From: Ruminiclostridium sufflavum DSM 19573
GTDB taxonomy: Bacteria > Bacillota > Clostridia > Acetivibrionales > DSM-1351
DNA: 64,000 nucleotides
Assembly (NCBI RefSeq): GCF_003208175.1
Contig: NZ_QKMR01000009.1
Span: forward strand, 106,769 to 170,768
Reading direction: 5' to 3'
Part shown: positions 35,611 through 44,391 of the stretch, one piece after another
Numbering within the stretch: position 1 is the stretch's first letter
Layout of the letters: each line of letters begins with the position of its first letter
The notes under the pieces: generated by a model
Database searches by the model: none
Seen by the model: the letters and a program-made list of their open reading frames with translations, nothing else
What the model was told of the DNA's origin: nothing
Program-made: the position numbers and the translations under genes

Positions 35611-36288
35611 ATGGAGTTAAGCTATGACGCATTTAAAATAAAAACGAAATTTTTAAATATGATAAATTACAGCTATATAGTTGTGGATAAGGAAAGTAAA
35701 AATGCATTGGTTGTGGATCCTTCATGGGAAATTGATAAAATTATCAGCAGGCTGGAGAAGGAAAATGCAAAGCTTACAGCTATATTGCTTACTCATTCCC
35801 ATTCGGATCATACTAATCTGGTAAATCCATTAACAGCCCGATTTAATACAGAGGTCTATATGTCTCAGGAGGAAATTGACTGCTATGGTTTCAGATGCCG
35901 TAATTTGCAAGGCTTAGAGGACTTGGAGGATATTTTTATCAACAGGACTAAGGTTAAGTGCATACTTACTAAAGGGCATTCGGAGGGAGGTATGTGCTAT
36001 CTTCTTAAAAACTGTGTGTTTACCGGTGACACCTTGTTTTCCGAGGGATGCGGCTATTGCTGGAACAAGGATTCGGCTGCGGAGCAGATGTATGAAAGCA
36101 TTCAGAAATTAAAATATATTCTAAGCGATGACATTATTGTATATCCGGGGCACTCATATGGCGTTGAGCCGGGCAAAACCTTCGGACATTTGAAAATGAT
36201 AAATGTTTATATGGGATTTGAAAGTAAATCAAGGTTTGTTGAGTTCAGAAACCGGAAAGGGAAAAGGGGAATGCTCAACTTTAAATAG
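35611..36288 (+). CDS. Metallo-beta-lactamase-fold hydrolase
   Basis: 225-residue zinc hydrolase of the glyoxalase II-like branch. Metal ligands seen: THSHSDH (HxHxDH), His in TKGHSEGG, Asp in VFTGDTLF and His in YPGHSYG. The loop GCGYCWNKDSAAEQMYESI replaces the usual GRxD loop. This variant recalls PksB/BaeB, the thioester hydrolases found with trans-AT polyketide synthases; if correct it would fit the AT-less KS about 6 kb upstream, but the link is inferred. ATG 35611 follows GGAGG at 35601-35605; the earlier ATG 35599 overlaps that site. Confidence 0.8.
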   Translation: MELSYDAFKIKTKFLNMINYSYIVVDKESKNALVVDPSWEIDKIISRLEKENAKLTAILLTHSHSDHTNLVNPLTARFNTEVYMSQEEIDCYGFRCRNLQGLEDLEDIFINRTKVKCILTKGHSEGGMCYLLKNCVFTGDTLFSEGCGYCWNKDSAAEQMYESIQKLKYILSDDIIVYPGHSYGVEPGKTFGHLKMINVYMGFESKSRFVEFRNRKGKRGMLNFK

Positions 36289-36350
36289 CCGGCATTAGAC
36301 AGGGCTTTTATGCGGGTAGCTCTGTAAACTTTAAAAACAGGAGAATGTAC

Positions 36351-37166
36351 ATGGATATTTACGAAAAGCTGGATAATTTAAAAAATAATATAAAGGAATT
36401 ACAGAGTGTAGCTGTGGCTTTTTCGGGAGGAGTTGACTCAACCTTTCTTTTGAAGGTAGCGGCGGATGTGCTTGGCAGGGAGGTTGTGGCTGTGACGGCA
36501 CATTCCTCTACTTACCCCGAAAGAGAGCTTAATGAAGCAATTGACTTTGCAAAGTGCCGCTCAATCAGACAAAGAGTCATTGTTTCGGAAGAACTGGAGG
36601 TTGACGGTTTTTCTGATAATCCTGTCAACAGATGCTATCTGTGCAAAAATGAGCTTTTTAATAAAATTGAGGCAGTTGCAAGGGAAGAGGGAGCAAGGTA
36701 TATTCTCGAAGGCTCAAATTATGATGACTTGGGTGATTTCAGACCGGGCTTGCAGGCAGTCAGCGAGCATGGAGTATTGAGTCCGCTGAGAGATGCCATG
36801 CTGACAAAGGCGGAGATAAGGATATTATCAAGGGGAATGGGGCTAAAAACATGGAATAAGCAAGCGTTTGCGTGCTTGTCGTCAAGATTTCCTTACGGGG
36901 AAAAAATAACAAGGGAGAGACTCAGGATGATTGACAGGGCGGAGCAGCTTTTGCTTGATCTGGGGTTCTCACAGGTGAGAGTGAGATTCCATAAGGATGT
37001 TGCAAGAATTGAAATCGGTCAGGAACAGTTTGGGAAAATGCTGGATAGTGAAGTTCGGGAAAAAATTTATAAGGAATTTAAAAATATCGGTTTTATGTAT
37101 ACAACCTTGGACCTCAAGGGATACAGAACGGGGAGTATGAATGAAGGACTGGCCGGCTCAGTATAA
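36351..37166 (+). CDS. larE: ATP-dependent sulfur transferase LarE
   Basis: 271-residue PP-loop enzyme that adds sulfur during synthesis of the nickel-pincer nucleotide cofactor of lactate racemase-type enzymes. Seen: PP-loop AFSGGVDSTFL, the RCYLCKNELF cysteine pair and ACLSSRFPYGE with a further cysteine. Three cysteines fit the iron-sulfur-dependent LarE type rather than the single-cysteine sacrificial type. ATG 36351 is 7 bases from GGAG (36340-36343); ATG 36345 is too close. larA, larB and larC are not in the window. Confidence 0.88.
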   Translation: MDIYEKLDNLKNNIKELQSVAVAFSGGVDSTFLLKVAADVLGREVVAVTAHSSTYPERELNEAIDFAKCRSIRQRVIVSEELEVDGFSDNPVNRCYLCKNELFNKIEAVAREEGARYILEGSNYDDLGDFRPGLQAVSEHGVLSPLRDAMLTKAEIRILSRGMGLKTWNKQAFACLSSRFPYGEKITRERLRMIDRAEQLLLDLGFSQVRVRFHKDVARIEIGQEQFGKMLDSEVREKIYKEFKNIGFMYTTLDLKGYRTGSMNEGLAGSV

Positions 37167-37177
37167 GACCGGCCTTT
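37151..37177. terminator. Possible terminator between convergent genes
   Basis: GGCCGG and CCGGCC arms around the larE stop, followed by TTT. The short U-run makes it weak. Confidence 0.35.
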
Positions 37178-37212
37178 AAACAGGTTTTGCAGGCTTTCCA
37201 TATACCCGTAAA

Positions 37213-38202
37213 TTATTTCATGGAGTTTACCCCATAGCTGTTATCAACGATTTTCTCATAAGGTGCCTTTTTCTTCAGCTGACCTGCTTTCTCCATTACT
37301 GTCTGCAGCAATTCGAAGGAGGTTTCTTTCATTATGGGGTCTTTGCACCATGCATCAATATCCTTGTACCTTTTTGCAACGGTTTCAAGCAATGCCTGAT
37401 CGGTGTCGGGGAAGGAGGATTTCAAAGCCTCTGCAAGCTCTTCCGGAGTATGTGTGTTAACCCACATCTGTCCTTTGTATATGGCATCGGTAAACTTCTG
37501 AATAATCAGGGGATTGTTTTCTATGTAGCTTTTTTTTGCGAAATATGCAGTGTAGGGAATTTCACCGCTTTCCTGACCTACGGATGCCAATATATAACCC
37601 TTGCCTTCTGCTTCGAGCATTGAAGCGGTTGGCTCAAAAAGTGTTACATAATCGCCTTTTCCTCCGGTAAAAGCACCTGCCATCAGAGCAAATTGTATTC
37701 CTGTGTCAATATAGACATCCTTTCCGGGAGTCAAGCCGTTTTTATCCAATACATATTCAAGTGTCATCTCAGGAACTCCGCCTATTCTGCCTCCAATAAT
37801 GTTTTTATTTTTCAGGCTGTTCCATTTAAAGCCGGTATCAGGAGCTCTGCCTACGAGAAAGGAACCGTCTCTTTTTGTTAACTGCGCAAAAACAATTGAA
37901 TAGTCCTCCTTGCCTTCATTGTAAACATATATACTTGCTTCGGGGCCTGCAAAGCCAATGTCACATTGGCCCGACAATACAGCAGTCATAACCTTGTCGG
38001 CCCCCTGACCGTTCTGAAGCTCAACATCCAGTCCGGCAGCCTCGAAAAAGCCTTTGTTTATTGCAATATACTGAGGTGCATAAAAAACGGAATGAGTTAC
38101 TTCGCTTAGTCTCACCTTTATCATTTTATCATCTGTACCGCATGCACCAAGCATGAAGCTCATGCAAAACAGCAGTGCCAGAACAAGGCATATTTTTTTC
38201 AC
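37213..38202 (-). CDS. ABC importer substrate-binding lipoprotein (NMT1/SsuA-like)
   Basis: 329 residues. The lipoprotein signal MKKICLVLALLFCMSFMLGA is followed by the lipobox Cys. The NMT1/THI5-like fold is suggested by YAPQYIAINKGFFEAAGLDVEL and GQCDIGFAGPEASIYV. It delivers a small organic ligand (candidates: pyrimidine/thiamine precursor, sulfonate or nitrile) to the permease and ATPase encoded just upstream. Ribosome site GGAGGAG. Last gene of a three-gene minus-strand operon, 52 bases after the permease. Ligand not assignable from the sequence. Confidence 0.87.
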   Translation of the reverse strand: MKKICLVLALLFCMSFMLGACGTDDKMIKVRLSEVTHSVFYAPQYIAINKGFFEAAGLDVELQNGQGADKVMTAVLSGQCDIGFAGPEASIYVYNEGKEDYSIVFAQLTKRDGSFLVGRAPDTGFKWNSLKNKNIIGGRIGGVPEMTLEYVLDKNGLTPGKDVYIDTGIQFALMAGAFTGGKGDYVTLFEPTASMLEAEGKGYILASVGQESGEIPYTAYFAKKSYIENNPLIIQKFTDAIYKGQMWVNTHTPEELAEALKSSFPDTDQALLETVAKRYKDIDAWCKDPIMKETSFELLQTVMEKAGQLKKKAPYEKIVDNSYGVNSMK

Positions 38203-38254
38203 AACAACTCCTCCTCATGATATTTTTTTATTTTAGTACAGCCTTGAAGCAGAC

Positions 38255-39082
38255 CTATATTTTTGTATGATTCTTGACCAACAGCTTTTGGAGAATTACA
38301 ACTGCCTTATACATTAATCCTGCTGCTATACACAGAATAACCACACTTGCCATTACCAAATCAAGCCTGAAAACCTGACCGCCGTAAACAATCAGATAGC
38401 CGAGACCGGCTTTGGAAACAAGAAATTCTCCCACGATAACACCTACCCACGACAGGCCTACATTTATTTTTAATGAGTTTATTATAACCGGCAGATTTGA
38501 AGGAAAAACAACCTTTGTGAAGGTTTGCAGCCTATTGGCGCCAAAGGTTTTAAGCAGCTTGATCTGCTCCTCGTCGGTTGACGAAAAGCCGTTTAATACC
38601 TCGAGAATTGTTACTATAAGCGAGACTGCCAGTGCAATTACAATTATAGAGGTTGTTCCCGCACCGAACCAAACAATAAAGATTGGACCTAATGCGATTT
38701 TTGGCAGACTGTTCAGCACAACTAAATACGGCTCTGAAACCTCAGACAGAAATTCTGACCACCATAGGATTACAGCTATTACTGTCCCGAGTATTGTTCC
38801 TGACAAAAAGCCCGTAAAGGTTTCCAGACAGGTTACGGCAATATGATGGAACAGCTGTCCTTCATTATACAGGTTGATGATTGTTTTTACTATTCTTGTA
38901 GGCTGGCTGGTTATAAAAGGATCTATGAATCCAAATCTGGCCAGAAATTCCCAAAGTATAAAGAATACAAGAAGAATGAAAATTTGAGTCACGGTGGTTG
39001 ATATCCTTCGGATTCTCATGGAATTCAGATATTCAAGTCTTTCACTTGAAATATTTAATTCTTTTGATTTAGACATGTACAT
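38255..39082 (-). CDS. ABC importer permease (SsuC/TauC-like)
   Basis: 275-residue inner-membrane protein with about six segments. The ATPase-docking loop reads EEQIKLLKTFGANRLQTFTKVVFP, matching the EAA loop of nitrate/sulfonate/taurine-type permeases. Its start overlaps the end of the ATPase gene: two ATGs (39082 and 39076) follow AAGGAG by 4 and 10 bases, and the first is listed. A longer frame opening at 39157 lies inside the ATPase gene and lacks support. Confidence 0.87.
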   Translation of the reverse strand: MYMSKSKELNISSERLEYLNSMRIRRISTTVTQIFILLVFFILWEFLARFGFIDPFITSQPTRIVKTIINLYNEGQLFHHIAVTCLETFTGFLSGTILGTVIAVILWWSEFLSEVSEPYLVVLNSLPKIALGPIFIVWFGAGTTSIIVIALAVSLIVTILEVLNGFSSTDEEQIKLLKTFGANRLQTFTKVVFPSNLPVIINSLKINVGLSWVGVIVGEFLVSKAGLGYLIVYGGQVFRLDLVMASVVILCIAAGLMYKAVVILQKLLVKNHTKI

Positions 39083-39857
39083 CAAGCTCCTTCCAGATAG
39101 TATTGAAAAAGTGCCTGAATTCAGGAGCTTCCCGGCTGGTGAAGGGTGTTCTGACATCGCAGGTCAGTAATATGTCATAAATGCTTTTAACGGTGGTCGG
39201 CCTGTTTGTCAAAACAACTACCCTGTCTGCCATGCTTATGCTTTCTGCAATATCATGAGTAACCATAATTGCTGTTTTGTTTTCTTTTTTAATTATTGAG
39301 TATATGTCGTCAGTTACTGCGAGCCTTGTCTGATAATCCAAGGCGGAAAAGGCTTCATCCAGAAGAAGTATCTGGGGATTTAAGGCAAGAGTACGTATAA
39401 GTGCGGCGCGCTGGCGCATTCCCCCCGATAGCTGGGAAGGGTATTTATCTTTAAATTCAATTAATCCGTAAGTGTCCAGCAAGTTATGCACGTATTCCCT
39501 GCTTTTTTTAGAAATACCCTTTTTGATTTCCAAGCCAAGCATGACATTTTGAAGAATAGTTCTCCATTCAAAAAGGTAATCCTTTTGCAGCATATAGCCT
39601 ACTTCCGCGCTTGTGTCAGAGACACAGCTTCCGTTTATCCGGATACTGCCTCGTGACGGCTTCAGAAGTCCTGCAATTATGGATAGCAGAGTTGATTTGC
39701 CGCATCCGCTTGGGCCTACAATGCAAATAAACTCACCTTTTGAAATATTCAGTGTAATATTGTCTATAGCGGGAATTTCACCATTGGGTGATTGATAATT
39801 CATACCTAAATTTTGTATTTCGACTATGTATGATATGGCAGAATCTTTCAAAGACAT
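39069..39857 (-). CDS. ABC importer ATP-binding protein (SsuB/TauB-like)
   Basis: 262 residues with Walker A GPSGCGKST, Q-loop MLQKDYLFEW, signature LSGGMRQRAALIR, Walker B ILLLDEAFSALD and H-loop VTHD. First gene of the operon, with GGGAGG before ATG. The promoter region between the start and the terminator at 39923 contains TATACT with the ATACAGTAT palindrome (39879-39887) and TTAACC 18 bases upstream. Confidence 0.9.
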   Translation of the reverse strand: MSLKDSAISYIVEIQNLGMNYQSPNGEIPAIDNITLNISKGEFICIVGPSGCGKSTLLSIIAGLLKPSRGSIRINGSCVSDTSAEVGYMLQKDYLFEWRTILQNVMLGLEIKKGISKKSREYVHNLLDTYGLIEFKDKYPSQLSGGMRQRAALIRTLALNPQILLLDEAFSALDYQTRLAVTDDIYSIIKKENKTAIMVTHDIAESISMADRVVVLTNRPTTVKSIYDILLTCDVRTPFTSREAPEFRHFFNTIWKELDVHV

Positions 39858-39878
39858 ACACCTCCCGCTTATTCCTTA

Positions 39879-39887
39879 ATACAGTAT
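39879..39887 (-). promoter_or_regulatory. ATACAGTAT palindrome at the importer promoter
   Basis: On the minus strand this reads ATACTGTAT and overlaps a possible -10 (TATACT) for the importer operon. The same 9-mer flanks the -10 of the cluster promoter at 6.3 kb. Confidence 0.35.
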
Positions 39888-39922
39888 ATAGATTTTAAGC
39901 GGATTTGGTTAACGGAAATCAG

Positions 39923-39956
39923 AAAAAAACCGCCTCAAGGTTTTACTCTGAGACGG
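39923..39956 (-). terminator. Terminator ahead of the importer operon
   Basis: Minus-strand RNA: CCGTCTCA, loop, TGAGGCGG, then seven U. It lies 112 bases after the SemiSWEET-like gene and 66 bases before the ATPase start, so it either ends the former transcript or acts as an attenuator. Confidence 0.7.
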
Positions 39957-39961
39957 TAAGG

Positions 39962-40018
39962 CGGAGTTAATCACGGTTCAAGCTTCTAACGGCAAATACC
40001 CGAAAGATATTCTGCCGG
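39962..40018 (+). repeat. Degenerate dispersed-repeat copy
   Basis: GGAGTTAATCACGGTTCAAG followed by CTTCTAACGGC matches the left half of the family (AGTCAATTACGGTTCAAGCCTTCGC), with several changes. Confidence 0.4.
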
Positions 40019-40067
40019 TCAATATGCAGCTGTAAAAAAGCGTGTATCTCCGCAATATAAAATTATT

Positions 40068-40340
40068 TTAAAGATTAGCTTCTCTTGCTTCAATACGCTT
40101 GTTCCTGTAGTATAAAAGCATATCACAAAGAACCATGACAAGGTTCAGGAAATATAATCCTAAAACAATGTCCCTGCTGTATAGCAGCTTGTGCGTAATA
40201 CCTGATATGTAACCAAATAGAACCACATAAGAAAAGGCTATACTTTTGCCGGCTGTTTTTCTGGAAGTGTATGATTTATACAGCTGAATGGGCCAGGCTG
40301 CGCCAAAGCTCAAAAGCATCAATGCTTCAAATATGCTCAC
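40068..40340 (-). CDS. SemiSWEET/PQ-loop-like small membrane protein
   Basis: About 90 residues with three hydrophobic helices and a PQ-loop-like element AAWPIQLYKSYTSRKTAGKS near the first helix, as in SemiSWEET sugar-transport half-proteins that act as dimers. GTG 40340 is chosen because GGGAG lies 9 bases upstream. ATG 40349 directly abuts that site and TTG 40379 has none. It lies between the deacetylase and the importer operon, all minus strand. Substrate unknown. Confidence 0.65.
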   Translation of the reverse strand: MSIFEALMLLSFGAAWPIQLYKSYTSRKTAGKSIAFSYVVLFGYISGITHKLLYSRDIVLGLYFLNLVMVLCDMLLYYRNKRIEAREANL

Positions 40341-40411
40341 TAATTTCATCTCCCGGTATAATAATTGTTGTAGACCCAATTATTATACACCTTTAATCAG
40401 AAAAGTGACAG

Positions 40412-41323
40412 CTAAGGGCATATTTTTTCAAAGAAGTTTTCCGAGGAAATTCCATGAGGGCGGTTGTTGCGTTTAAGACCGAAGAGGGTATCCTCCTTGT
40501 CCTTATTTATTATATTTACGCCTTCCGCACATGAAAGTGTTGCTTTGAAATCCAAGCTTTTCAGAACCTCCTTGGATTCCTTGCTGATATAGCCAAAGGG
40601 ATATGTAAAGGTATTCGGCCTTATTCCTGTCACCTCGGTCAATTTGTCCTGCAGCTTTATTATATCAGCTTTCAGCATGTCTTTGTAAGCTTCTGTGTTT
40701 TCGCCCTTTTTGCGTTTGATTCCCAGCCTTTTTCCTGTTGAGTGGAGATTATAGGTATGATTTTGTATTTCAAAATAGCCGGAGCTGCTCATTTCTTTAA
40801 TCTGCTCCCATGATGCATATGCATAATTGGGATTGTTTGTGGGTGGAATATTTGATGCCAGAGTATCTGAAAATTGTTCGCTGTACTTGCCTACAACGGA
40901 TATCACCGCTTTCATTTCATATTTTTCCAGAAGAGGCTTACCGTAGATATAATTGTTCAGATTTCCGTCATCGAAGGTTATTATCACCGGTTTAGGAGGT
41001 ATTTCACTGTTATGGTAAACATAATTTATCAGGTCTGTCATATTAATTGTCTTATAATTATGATTTTTCAGATAGATTAAGTCATTTTCAAATTCTCTGG
41101 GAGTTATAACGTATTTGCCCATTTCGGCGGATTTTTTCAGAATACTGTGATACATGACAATGGGGACTAATACCTTGTCTTCGGACAGTATTCCGGTCTG
41201 CGTATCATTAAAAACCGACTTTGACACAGAGAATAATACTAGAAATGAGAAGCAGAAAATCAGCACTGTAGCCATGACTACCCCAATATACCTTTTTGCT
41301 TTATTGTTCAGTATAATAAACAT
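40412..41323 (-). CDS. Polysaccharide deacetylase, membrane-anchored
   Basis: 303 residues with one N-terminal membrane anchor (about residues 10-35) and an extracytoplasmic NodB domain. Seen: ITFDDG (metal Asp pair) and the metal His motif EIQNHTYNLH, then TYPFGY. It removes N-acetyl groups from a cell-wall or surface polysaccharide such as peptidoglycan. ATG 41323 has GAGGT 7 bases upstream; a GTG three codons earlier does not. It follows the M23 peptidase gene by 47 bases, suggesting an envelope-remodelling pair. Confidence 0.87.
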   Translation of the reverse strand: MFIILNNKAKRYIGVVMATVLIFCFSFLVLFSVSKSVFNDTQTGILSEDKVLVPIVMYHSILKKSAEMGKYVITPREFENDLIYLKNHNYKTINMTDLINYVYHNSEIPPKPVIITFDDGNLNNYIYGKPLLEKYEMKAVISVVGKYSEQFSDTLASNIPPTNNPNYAYASWEQIKEMSSSGYFEIQNHTYNLHSTGKRLGIKRKKGENTEAYKDMLKADIIKLQDKLTEVTGIRPNTFTYPFGYISKESKEVLKSLDFKATLSCAEGVNIINKDKEDTLFGLKRNNRPHGISSENFFEKICP

Positions 41324-41370
41324 CGGAGACACCTCACAGAAAAATTATATAGTCACAAAAATTTATAGTG

Positions 41371-42438
41371 CTAAAAATCATAGCCGCTGTTTGGTTCAAT
41401 AATATCATAAGCCCTGTAGTAATCTCTGGTTTCTTCATCCTTCACGACGGAAGAACGGCTTTTCTGCAATAGATTTACGATGCTGTAGACATCAATCCAA
41501 AGCTCGTTTACACCTTCCTTCTGGGATTCGTCAAAGATAATCTGCATACCAAAATGCAGATGAGGAGTTTTTATATTATTTACATTTTCCCGGGTGCTGT
41601 ATCCTGTCATGCCAAGGTAGCCTATTACATCTCCTGCCTTGACAATTCTGCCCTCATATAAATCTGTATGGAAGGGTCTGTCTTTTCTTAAATGTGCATA
41701 ATAATAGTACCTTTTCTGATCAAAGCTCCTTATACCTATTCTCCAGCCGCCGTACATATTCCACCCCATAACTTCGATGATTCCGGATTCCACTGCAATT
41801 ATAGGCGTTCCGATTGAACCCATTAGGTCATTGCCGAGATGTTTTCGTGCGTACCCGAATGTGCGTCCTGTGCCGAAGTCATCATAATGGGTGAAGCTGT
41901 ATCCTTTTGCAATGGGAGAGAAAACTTTCAGGCCGTATTTCTTTTCCCATTGCTTGCCGTTTTCGTTATCAGGGTCCTTTGTCTGTATATCATACTCGCC
42001 CACAAAATTTCCAAGAATGGCATCGTAGGCTTCGTAGTAGTAATTGTAATACTTCATTTGCGCTGTCAGCTGTTCCATGGTTTCTCCGTTATTCAGCTTT
42101 TCAGCCAAGGCGTCCATATCCTTTGATTTGTATTTTTTGAAATTTCCGCCGTATTTTGCGGCGAGATAGGATAAAAGTTCAACCCAGTGAAGCTGTACAG
42201 GCTTGGTGTGAGATTTGACATCCAAGCTGAGAGCTTTTTCCATTGCCGGGTAGGAGGCGTTAAATTCAACCCATTTTATATATTTTTTGTCTGTTTTCGG
42301 ATCGGTTGATACCTTGATAGCTTGTGGATGCTGGTAATGGTAAAGAGTTAAGGTCGAAGCCGCAAGCAGGGATAATATGAGCAAAAAAGAAATTAATATT
42401 TTGGATAGCTGCTTATTAATAATTATGGTTTTTATCAA
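41371..42438 (-). CDS. M23-family metallopeptidase, membrane-anchored
   Basis: 355 residues with one membrane anchor near the N-terminus and an extracytoplasmic LytM/M23 domain. The zinc site is complete: HLGND (HxxxD) and HLHFG (HxH), with YYAHL between. It presumably cleaves peptidoglycan cross-links. The region ahead (residues 60-180) is a family-specific extension with no recognised domain. TTG 42438 has AGAGG in good position; GTG 42447 overlaps that site. Both choices give the same mature protein. Confidence 0.85.
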   Translation of the reverse strand: MIKTIIINKQLSKILISFLLILSLLAASTLTLYHYQHPQAIKVSTDPKTDKKYIKWVEFNASYPAMEKALSLDVKSHTKPVQLHWVELLSYLAAKYGGNFKKYKSKDMDALAEKLNNGETMEQLTAQMKYYNYYYEAYDAILGNFVGEYDIQTKDPDNENGKQWEKKYGLKVFSPIAKGYSFTHYDDFGTGRTFGYARKHLGNDLMGSIGTPIIAVESGIIEVMGWNMYGGWRIGIRSFDQKRYYYYAHLRKDRPFHTDLYEGRIVKAGDVIGYLGMTGYSTRENVNNIKTPHLHFGMQIIFDESQKEGVNELWIDVYSIVNLLQKSRSSVVKDEETRDYYRAYDIIEPNSGYDF

Positions 42439-42479
42439 AGCTGTCACCTCTCACAATTTGTATAAAAATAAACAGAGAC

Positions 42480-42508
42480 ACTATAAAATCTATGCTGGAA
42501 AAACTCAA
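42480..42508 (-). promoter_or_regulatory. Promoter TTGAGT-N17-TATAGT for the M23 gene
   Basis: Minus strand: TTGAGT at 42508-42503 and TATAGT at 42485-42480 with a 17-base spacer, about 35 bases from the probable +1 to the start codon. Confidence 0.55.
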
Positions 42509-42630
42509 TATATCCTTCAAATGCTAAATTGAAATGAAATAACTGAGGAAGTAAAAAATTGGATATACATATCAAGCCCGGTATTCAGCCAATTTAATTA
42601 AATATAATTATTGTTTTAGCAAATCAACAA

Positions 42631-42659
42631 TTTACTTTAATAAAGTTATGAAGTAAAAT
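42631..42659 (+). promoter_or_regulatory. Promoter with embedded inverted repeat for the amino-acid importer
   Basis: TTTACT at 42631-42636 and TAAAAT at 42654-42659 with a 17-base spacer. TTTACTT and AAGTAAA (42631-42637 and 42651-42657) form an inverted repeat covering both promoter elements, a plausible repressor site. Confidence 0.45.
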
Positions 42660-42741
42660 ACATATAGACAGAAAATCGATAACGTTTTTTAAATGTAGAC
42701 AGAATCTGACAAGAATATTTATTTTTAAAGGGGCGGGGATT

Positions 42742-43599
42742 ATGAAAAAAAGATTACTGGTTAAGGTATTGGCTGTGGCAATAACAGCGGCATTTTTATT
42801 TGCAGGCTGCGGAGGCACAGATAACGGAGGGGCAAACACAGGTGATTCAGGTTCGTCCGGTACGGCTGCCGCGGATCAGTCATGGGATAAGATAAAGGAA
42901 AAGGGCGAGCTTGTTCTTGGCTTGGATGACAGCTTCCCTCCTATGGGCTACAGGGATGACAATAATGAAATTGTCGGATACGACATTGACCTTGCAAAGG
43001 AAGTTGCATCACGTTTGGGAATTAAGCTGAAGCTTCAGCCTATTAACTGGGATACGAAGGATCAGGAGCTTAATACAGGCAATATTGATTGTATCTGGAA
43101 TGGTATGACTATTACCGATGAATTAAAAAAAGCGGTATTATTTTCAGATCCGTATATGAATAACCAGCAGGTGCTTGTTGTAATGGCAGATTCCAGCTAT
43201 AGCAAGAAGGAAGACTTGGCAGGGAAAACAGTGGCGCTGCAGTCAGGCTCCAGTGCAAAGGTTGCCTTGGAGGGCAAGACAGATTTCAAGGCTTCACTGA
43301 AAGAGGTTATTGAGCTAAAGGACAATACCTTGTGTATGATGGATTTGCAGACAGGAAATGTAGATGCTGTACTTATGGATGAAATAGTGGCAAGGTATTT
43401 TATACAGATGAAGGGCGAAAAATACAGGGTACTGGATGAAGGCCTTGCAGCGGAAGAGTATGGAATAGGCTTCAGAAAAAGTGATGTACAGCTTATGACG
43501 AGGATTAATGACACCTTGAAGGAAATGGCTAAGGATGGGAAAATCACTGAAATATCCACTAAATGGTTTGGCAAGGATATTTCAATTATCGGCAAATAG
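42742..43599 (+). CDS. Polar amino-acid ABC transporter, substrate-binding lipoprotein
   Basis: 285 residues. Lipoprotein signal with lipobox FAGC, a Gly/Ser/Thr-rich linker, then a family-3 solute-binding fold (LVLGLDDSFPPMGYRD, EIVGYDIDLAKEVA, IWNGMTITDELKK, YGIGFRK). It captures a polar amino acid, possibly an L-cystine, glutamine or basic amino-acid type ligand, outside the membrane. First gene of an importer operon with the permease and ATPase below; a stem-loop separates it from the permease. Confidence 0.9.
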   Translation: MKKRLLVKVLAVAITAAFLFAGCGGTDNGGANTGDSGSSGTAAADQSWDKIKEKGELVLGLDDSFPPMGYRDDNNEIVGYDIDLAKEVASRLGIKLKLQPINWDTKDQELNTGNIDCIWNGMTITDELKKAVLFSDPYMNNQQVLVVMADSSYSKKEDLAGKTVALQSGSSAKVALEGKTDFKASLKEVIELKDNTLCMMDLQTGNVDAVLMDEIVARYFIQMKGEKYRVLDEGLAAEEYGIGFRKSDVQLMTRINDTLKEMAKDGKITEISTKWFGKDISIIGK

Positions 43600-43621
43600 T
43601 TAAAATTGTAAATTTATATTG

Positions 43622-43708
43622 AAAGGCTGTTGTACAATAGCACTGCACCTCGTGTTTCAGAACAGAAATTCAGGAATACGGCGGTGATAATATTATGCAG
43701 CAGCCTTT
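43622..43708 (+). promoter_or_regulatory. Intercistronic stem-loop in the importer operon
   Basis: AAAGGCTGTTG (43622-43632) pairs with CAGCAGCCTTT (43698-43708), 11 pairs including one G-U, followed by TTTTA. It could stabilise the upstream binding-protein message or reduce read-through into the permease. Confidence 0.45.
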
Positions 43709-43743
43709 TAAACCGAGCTTTTTAAATAGAGAGGGGATTTATT

Positions 43744-44376
43744 GTGAAGCTGATTTCGCTTTTGTGTAACGGGATGCTGGTATCAATAGAGCTATTTGTG
43801 CTGACTTTGCTTTTCGCGCTGCCTTTAGGGCTTATTGTTGCTTTCGGCAGAAGGTCAAAAAATATTTTAATCAGCGGTATTACCGGCATATATATTTCTG
43901 TTATGAGAGGCACGCCGTTGATGCTGCAATTGGTTGTGGTATACTTTGGACCTTATTATATTTTTGAAAGGACCATTGACAGGTTTACCGCAGCGGTGGT
44001 CGCTCTGGCGCTTAATTATGCCGCGTACTTTGCAGAGATATACAGGGGCGGAATAGACTCTATACCCAAAGGACAATATGAGGCCGGAGAAGTTCTGGGG
44101 TTCACAAGGATGCAGGTGTTTTTCAGAATAGTGCTTCCGCAGGTTGTAAAGAGAATACTGCCAGCAATAAGCAATGAGGTGATAACCTTGGTAAAGGATA
44201 CCGCTTTGGTAACGGCAATAGGTGTTGCCGAAATGTTTAAGGCAGCCCAGACGGAATCCAGCAGAATATTATCTGTAAGGCCTTTATTTGTTGCAGGTGC
44301 TTTCTATTATGTGATGAATCTGGTCATAGAAAGATTTTTCAGGTTCGCGGAGAAAAAGCTGGATTATTACAAATAG
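43744..44376 (+). CDS. Polar amino-acid ABC transporter permease
   Basis: 210-residue inner-membrane protein of the HisM/GlnP type. Seen: RGTPLMLQL near the first third and the ATPase-docking loop GQYEAGEVLGFTRMQVFFRI, then LPQVVKRILPA. It starts at GTG 43744 with AGAGGGG upstream. The ATPase gene begins 15 bases after its stop. Confidence 0.9.
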   Translation: MKLISLLCNGMLVSIELFVLTLLFALPLGLIVAFGRRSKNILISGITGIYISVMRGTPLMLQLVVVYFGPYYIFERTIDRFTAAVVALALNYAAYFAEIYRGGIDSIPKGQYEAGEVLGFTRMQVFFRIVLPQVVKRILPAISNEVITLVKDTALVTAIGVAEMFKAAQTESSRILSVRPLFVAGAFYYVMNLVIERFFRFAEKKLDYYK

Positions 44377-44391
44377 TGGGGGGAGTATAAA

